From Leptolyngbyaceae cyanobacterium JSC-12 (lineage in GTDB: Bacteria; Cyanobacteriota; Cyanobacteriia; Leptolyngbyales; Leptolyngbyaceae): a DNA stretch of 64,000 nt. The position numbers and the translations under genes are program-made. Each line of letters opens with the position of its first letter. The first letter of the stretch is position 1. Shown in pieces: positions 60,024 through 64,000 of the stretch. Location: assembly GCA_000309945.1 (NCBI GenBank), contig CM001633.1, positions 1,324,723 through 1,388,722 of the forward strand, given 5' to 3'. The notes beneath the pieces are model-generated. The model worked only from the letters and a program-made list of their open reading frames with translations, was not told the origin of the DNA and did not search any database.

Positions 60024-63000
60024 CTAAATGTCAATCTGTTGTTGAACTAATTGAGCATACAAACCTTGTTTTTCCATCAGTTGTTGATGATTGCCCTGTT
60101 CGGTAATGATGCCTCGATCCAATACCAGGATGCGATCAGCATTTCGTACAGTGGCAAGACGATGAGCAATAATGAAAGTGGTACGGCTTTGGCGAATATG
60201 CTGCAAGTTTTTTTGAAAACGACGTTCTGACTCTGTATCTAAGGAACTGGTCGCTTCATCCAGAATAAGAATGCGGGGGTTGCTAATTAAGGCGCGGGCG
60301 ATCGCAATCCGCTGCCGTTGTCCGCCCGATAAGGTCGATCCTCGTTCGCCTACTTTGGTGTAGTAGCCCAACGGCAGGTTTTGAATAAACGGATGTGCCT
60401 CTGCCAACTTTGCTACCTCAATCACTGCATCCAGGTTGTATTCGGGTCGGTAGAGAGTGATATTGTCCAGGATAGTACCAGAGAACAAAAAACACTCCTG
60501 CGGCACCACACCCAACTGTTGACGTAATGAGGCTGGGGAGATATGGCGCAAATCGTGACCATCAATCGTAATGCGCCCAGTAGTGGGATGGTATAACCCT
60601 TGCAGCAGATTGATCAGTGTAGTTTTGCCAGAACTACTGCGCCCCACAACAGCGATAGTTTCTCCTGGTTGCGTCTCAAATGAAATGTTTTGTAGGATAT
60701 TGCGATCGTCATCAGAGTTATAGCGAAACGTCACATTCTCAAAGCACACAGCGCCCTGGATAAGTGGTAGTGTCAACAGCGGTTTATCAGGACTTTCTTC
60801 TGGTGGCGAGTTGAAAATGTCTTCCAGACGCTCAACTGACACCATCACCTCTTGCAATTCATCCCATAAGCTCACCAGCGACAACATTGGACCAATAACG
60901 CTGCCAATCATCATGTTGAATGCGACTAATTGCCCAATACTCAGTTGGTCTTGAATCACCAGGGTGGAGCCGTACCAGAGCAGGGCTGTACTGCCAATGG
61001 TGTTGATCAAGCCACTTAGCCCCTGTAAACCGTTTGCCAACTTTTGACCACGAAACTGTGCATTAAATTGGCTGGTTAAATGGTCTTCCCATTGCCAGCG
61101 TACATCTCGTTCGGCCGCTGCGGTTTTAACCGTAGCAATCCCGCTCAACATTTCTACTAGAATAGAATTCTGCTTGGCTGCGGCATGGAATACCTGCCGT
61201 GATACTTGCCGCAAAAACGGACTGGCGATCGCAGTCAACACAATAATCGGCGGCAACAATCCCAGAATTAAAAACGTCAAGCGTTGATTGTAGTAGAGCA
61301 TCAACCCAACATACACCACCGCCATCAGGGCATCGATGCCTGTAGTAATCGCTTGCCGCGTCAAAAACATCTGGATTTTTTGGTTCTCCTGCACCCGCGT
61401 CACAATATCGCCCACGTGCCGCGCCGCAAAAAATTGCAAGGGCAAGTTGAGGGTATGGCTAATGAACCCGCTAATTAATGTCAGATCTACCTGGTTCGAG
61501 AAATAATCCAGCAAGTATTGCCGAACACTCACAGTGCCGACGCGCCAGATGCCTGCCAGCAGCAAGCCAATCATGAAAATGTGTAGAGTTATCAAGCTTT
61601 TGTGCACTACAACCTGATCCAGAATGATCTGGGTAAACAGCGGTGTAACCAATCCCAACACCTGTAGCAAGATTGATGCTAGAAGAATCGGCACCAGCAT
61701 GCCGCGATAGGGCAAAAATGCGCCCCAAAAGCGTCCTAGAGAAAGTTTGGACGATGGCATTGTTTGCAGTAGCTCAGTGGGAGTCAGCAGCAGGGCATAT
61801 CCCGTCCAGTTCGTCTGAAACTCCTGAATACTTAGCGATCGCTTGCCCAGGGCTGGGTCTGCTACGATCACACGATTACGCCCGACTCGATAAACCACCA
61901 CGTAATGATCACCCTGCCAGTGAGCAATCCAGGGAGTAGTTTGTTCTGCCAACCGACCAAAACTCGATCGCACTGGGCGAGCTAAAAACCCCAAGCTTTC
62001 GGCAGCTTTTGCTAAACCCTTGAGAGAAGCACCAGTGCGCCCCACCCCTGCTAAATTTCGCAGCATATTCAAACTCAGACGCTTACCCCAATATTGGGCA
62101 ACCATTGCCAGACACGTTGCACCACAATCGGCACTACTCTGTTGCTGGAGAAAGGGATAGCCCTGCCAGAACCAGCGCCGTCGCCATTGCTTGGAGCGGG
62201 GTTTGGCAAAGGCGATCGCAGGAGCCTCTGCCTGAATTGATAAGGCTTTTAGGGAGGAAGGTGAGGGAATTGGTTGATTAGCAGCGGGGCGCAGAGCAGA
62301 ACGAGAGGAGGATAGTTGAGCCGAAATGACAGATGCCGACGATGGGCGATTTTCCCGTGGCGACAATGGATTGGCTGATAAATTTCCCAGAGTCGGAATG
62401 ATTCCCTGCGCCATTTCCCAATAGTCGTTGGACAGTTGGTAAACTTGGAGGTCAGTCGCTGCAACCCAGTCAGCGGGAATGACGGCAGGATAACCCCAAG
62501 CATCGCCAATAGCTGGAGGTGAGGTTCCCTGACTACGAATTTGACCAGTGCGTAGCCAATAGCGCCCGCTGGCAGTAGGAGTTGCCTCGGTTAAAACAGT
62601 TCCAGCGGCAATATCAACCTCACGCAGGTAGGGAAGCAGACGCTTGAGTGTATGGCTAGTTTGCGATCGCAGTTCAGTGGCGGTTCTGAAAAAGATGAGT
62701 TGCTGTCGAGCTGTGGTGGCATGACGCAAATACTCATCCAGTTGCGGTACCTGTTGCAACCAACGTTGCAGTTTGGCTCCTGGCATAACAGCCACCAGCC
62801 CAGAACTCGCCGCGATCGCGCGATATGGGCGAGGGCAAGCACAAAATTGCTCATCCGCACCCCAACTTTCTCCAGCTTCTAGTAAAGCAGTGGAGACATC
62901 CTGTTGGAGCAGGAGATCATGGCTCAGTAAACGAACCCGTCCCTGGCAAACGATGTAGAGATCCTGGTTGGGTACTGCCTGGTTCGCCTCACGATCGCAT

Positions 63001-63179
63001 GAATTCGACTCAATCAGTTCATCTCCTAGTTGAATAGCTTGAAATGTGCAGGCTTGGCTAAACTGAGTCACCCAATCGTGCTCTTTTGGAAATCCATTCA
63101 AAAGCAGTTCAACGAGAAGTTCATAAGCATTAGATAATGCCGGAAGATCACCTCTTCCAGTTTCTGAAGCCGATTTCAT
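60024..63179 (-). CDS. HetC-like ABC exporter with cNMP-binding-like and C39 peptidase domains
   Basis: 1051 residues. Two regions resembling cyclic-nucleotide-binding folds (about 30-155 and 165-265), then a linker, then a C39 peptidase with Cys352 (SSADCGATCLAM), His425 (HWQGDHYVVVY) and Asp441 (VADPALG). Transmembrane domain about 490-775. Nucleotide-binding domain with Walker A GRSSSGKTT (846-854), LSGGQRQRIAIARAL (from 950) and Walker B RILILDEATSSLD. Length and domain order match HetC of heterocyst formers. It likely cleaves and exports the four GG peptides encoded downstream with the HlyD protein. Confidence 0.93.
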   Translation of the reverse strand: MKSASETGRGDLPALSNAYELLVELLLNGFPKEHDWVTQFSQACTFQAIQLGDELIESNSCDREANQAVPNQDLYIVCQGRVRLLSHDLLLQQDVSTALLEAGESWGADEQFCACPRPYRAIAASSGLVAVMPGAKLQRWLQQVPQLDEYLRHATTARQQLIFFRTATELRSQTSHTLKRLLPYLREVDIAAGTVLTEATPTASGRYWLRTGQIRSQGTSPPAIGDAWGYPAVIPADWVAATDLQVYQLSNDYWEMAQGIIPTLGNLSANPLSPRENRPSSASVISAQLSSSRSALRPAANQPIPSPSSLKALSIQAEAPAIAFAKPRSKQWRRRWFWQGYPFLQQQSSADCGATCLAMVAQYWGKRLSLNMLRNLAGVGRTGASLKGLAKAAESLGFLARPVRSSFGRLAEQTTPWIAHWQGDHYVVVYRVGRNRVIVADPALGKRSLSIQEFQTNWTGYALLLTPTELLQTMPSSKLSLGRFWGAFLPYRGMLVPILLASILLQVLGLVTPLFTQIILDQVVVHKSLITLHIFMIGLLLAGIWRVGTVSVRQYLLDYFSNQVDLTLISGFISHTLNLPLQFFAARHVGDIVTRVQENQKIQMFLTRQAITTGIDALMAVVYVGLMLYYNQRLTFLILGLLPPIIVLTAIASPFLRQVSRQVFHAAAKQNSILVEMLSGIATVKTAAAERDVRWQWEDHLTSQFNAQFRGQKLANGLQGLSGLINTIGSTALLWYGSTLVIQDQLSIGQLVAFNMMIGSVIGPMLSLVSLWDELQEVMVSVERLEDIFNSPPEESPDKPLLTLPLIQGAVCFENVTFRYNSDDDRNILQNISFETQPGETIAVVGRSSSGKTTLINLLQGLYHPTTGRITIDGHDLRHISPASLRQQLGVVPQECFLFSGTILDNITLYRPEYNLDAVIEVAKLAEAHPFIQNLPLGYYTKVGERGSTLSGGQRQRIAIARALISNPRILILDEATSSLDTESERRFQKNLQHIRQSRTTFIIAHRLATVRNADRILVLDRGIITEQGNHQQLMEKQGLYAQLVQQQIDI

Positions 63180-63330
63180 GATGGATCACAGGGAACTTAA
63201 GCCAGTATGAAGCGAGAAAGAATCACCCTGAGAAAGAGCATTATTTCAGCAGGAAACAGTTGAAAATACTGCACTCAATCATTAATATCAAGTTCAACAG
63301 TTTACAGCTTACTGAGTAGCTGAATGTGGC

Positions 63331-63366
63331 TAAACTAAGACAATTGTATAAACTAAGACAATTGTA
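63331..63366. promoter_or_regulatory. 18-bp perfect tandem repeat upstream of the HetC-like gene
   Basis: TAAACTAAGACAATTGTA occurs twice head to tail (63331-63348 and 63349-63366), each with a palindromic ACAATTGT core. It is 152-187 bp upstream of the start. A double operator is inferred. Confidence 0.5.
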
Positions 63367-63450
63367 AGTTAAGCAACTCTGGGAAACCCATCACCCAAAG
63401 AGGGTACATTGTTTTTTGCTACTAACTTTGCTACTAAATACTGTAATTAA

Positions 63451-63520
63451 ACCTCGTCCATGTCCAAATCAGTAATTTCTGTTAGAGAAACCTCTAGCTT
63501 TTGAGTCGAACCTGGTTTAA
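63451..63520 (-). repeat. Dispersed repeat copy 2 (KLEVSL-type)
   Basis: Reads KPGSTQKLEVSLTEITDLD on the minus strand. It matches the copy at 26457-26531 in order and in several DNA blocks (AGAGAAACCTC, TCCAAATC). Confidence 0.45.
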
Positions 63521-63902
63521 TAATTGGTAGATGTGCCTTCATAGAACAACTTGCGTACCAAATTAGAGACGCATATTTGAAGGGTTTATCGTGATTTTCT
63601 CTGAATGTAGATCTTACTTTGATTCTATTCTCTGCTGTCACTAGTAACAACTTTATAATTAGAAGTTCCGCCATAAATTAACAGATCTTTATTTCTGTTT
63701 CGAATTCGCCTAGAAACCTAGAAACGTTTCTAAGTTGTTACGTGAACCACGTTTAGGCAAGTGCTTTAGACTGGTTAAGGGTTATAGCCTGGCTTTGGTT
63801 AACGAAAATTAGGTTTGAATACTATTAAGACTAAAATAGGACTAAAAATTATCATGGATTTAAGATTAATCGGTAGTGTGCTAGACATGGGGATCGATAA
63901 GG

Positions 63903-64000
63903 TCAAACTACCCGTCCAAATTCATAGCGATTGATGAACAACCCAATCACAATGTCATGTAGCCGTTCGGACTTGGAGAAGCAGATCGTCTTGCGAGCTA
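63903..64000 (-). CDS. IS1-like transposase, C-terminal end only
   Basis: The minus-strand frame enters from the right edge and reads ARKTICFSKSERLHDIVIGL and FINRYEFGRVV before TGA (63905-63903). This matches the C-terminal end of IS1-type transposases (RKT..FSKS..MHD.VIG..IN). The rest lies beyond the window, so integrity cannot be judged. The element end is probably near 63872 (GGTAGTGTGCTAGACATGG), close to the start of an IS1-like terminal repeat, but this is tentative. Confidence 0.7.
   Translation of the reverse strand, partial: ARKTICFSKSERLHDIVIGLFINRYEFGRVV

Larger units (their letters stand above)
63180..63902. other. Long AT-rich region upstream of the HetC-like gene
   Basis: 720 bp with no convincing gene. 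It contains an 18-bp tandem repeat (63331-63366) and a dispersed-repeat copy (63451-63520). A 75-codon frame at 63447-63674 (minus) lacks a ribosome site and overlaps the repeat. Confidence 0.45.

Noticed and set aside
63447-63674. 75-codon minus-strand frame upstream of the HetC-like gene
   Set aside because: No ribosome site, and its C-terminal third is the dispersed repeat; not supported as a gene.

Overview
The window is chromosomal DNA of a cyanobacterium, most likely a filamentous non-model lineage. Evidence is psaE, psbD, chlG and petP, many GCGATCGC (HIP1) sites, cyanobacteria-restricted families (COP23, DUF3143, HetP-like, pilin G/H) and abundant short dispersed repeats. No rRNA, tRNA or CRISPR array was seen.

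Layout. 1-4763: RND efflux adaptor (cut by the left edge) and pump. 4759-5915: degenerate genes and one small hypothetical gene. 6037-11572: tex, ileS and a small ORF. 11639-16102: secreted proteins on the minus strand (two trypsin-like proteases, a COP23 protein, a small Tyr-rich protein) mixed with an HTH gene, a MITE-like repeat and CT-rich repeats. 16198-23179: peptide-export locus A, with a pseudokinase and HlyD adaptor divergent from two small precursor-like peptides and a C39-peptidase ABC exporter. 23387-25430: pilin-like lipoprotein and a complete insertion sequence. 25442-32765: housekeeping genes (metF-like, trpS, mutM, psaE, gatB). 32766-34219: terminators, a repeat, two small genes and a decayed hybrid histidine kinase. 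34356-52602: mostly housekeeping (J-protein, DUF3143, uppS, cdaA, lysA, rimI, clpC, mutS2, class A PBP, chlG, ArsA-like, petP, hisF, a REC-GAF regulator). 52702-53760: a psbD that is not followed by psbC. 54248-63179: peptide-export locus B. 63903-64000: the end of an IS1-like transposase.

Locus B is the most interesting part. Ten minus-strand genes run in one direction: a HetC-like exporter (cNMP-binding-like region, intact C39 peptidase, ABC), an HlyD adaptor, a HetP-domain protein, four short peptides with double-glycine leaders (three clearly paralogous), an unknown 183-residue protein and a PpiC/SurA-like protein. It resembles the hetC-hetP neighbourhood of heterocyst formers, but with its own candidate cargo peptides. 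Locus A is a second, smaller system. It may hold a cryptic mini-precursor that overlaps the exporter start and carries a typical double-glycine leader.

Other notable points are an apparently inactivated Ser/Thr kinase, in-frame low-complexity repeat insertions in several conserved enzymes, three copies of a ~142-bp MITE-like repeat, and a monocistronic psbD that keeps the psbC start codons followed by a stop.
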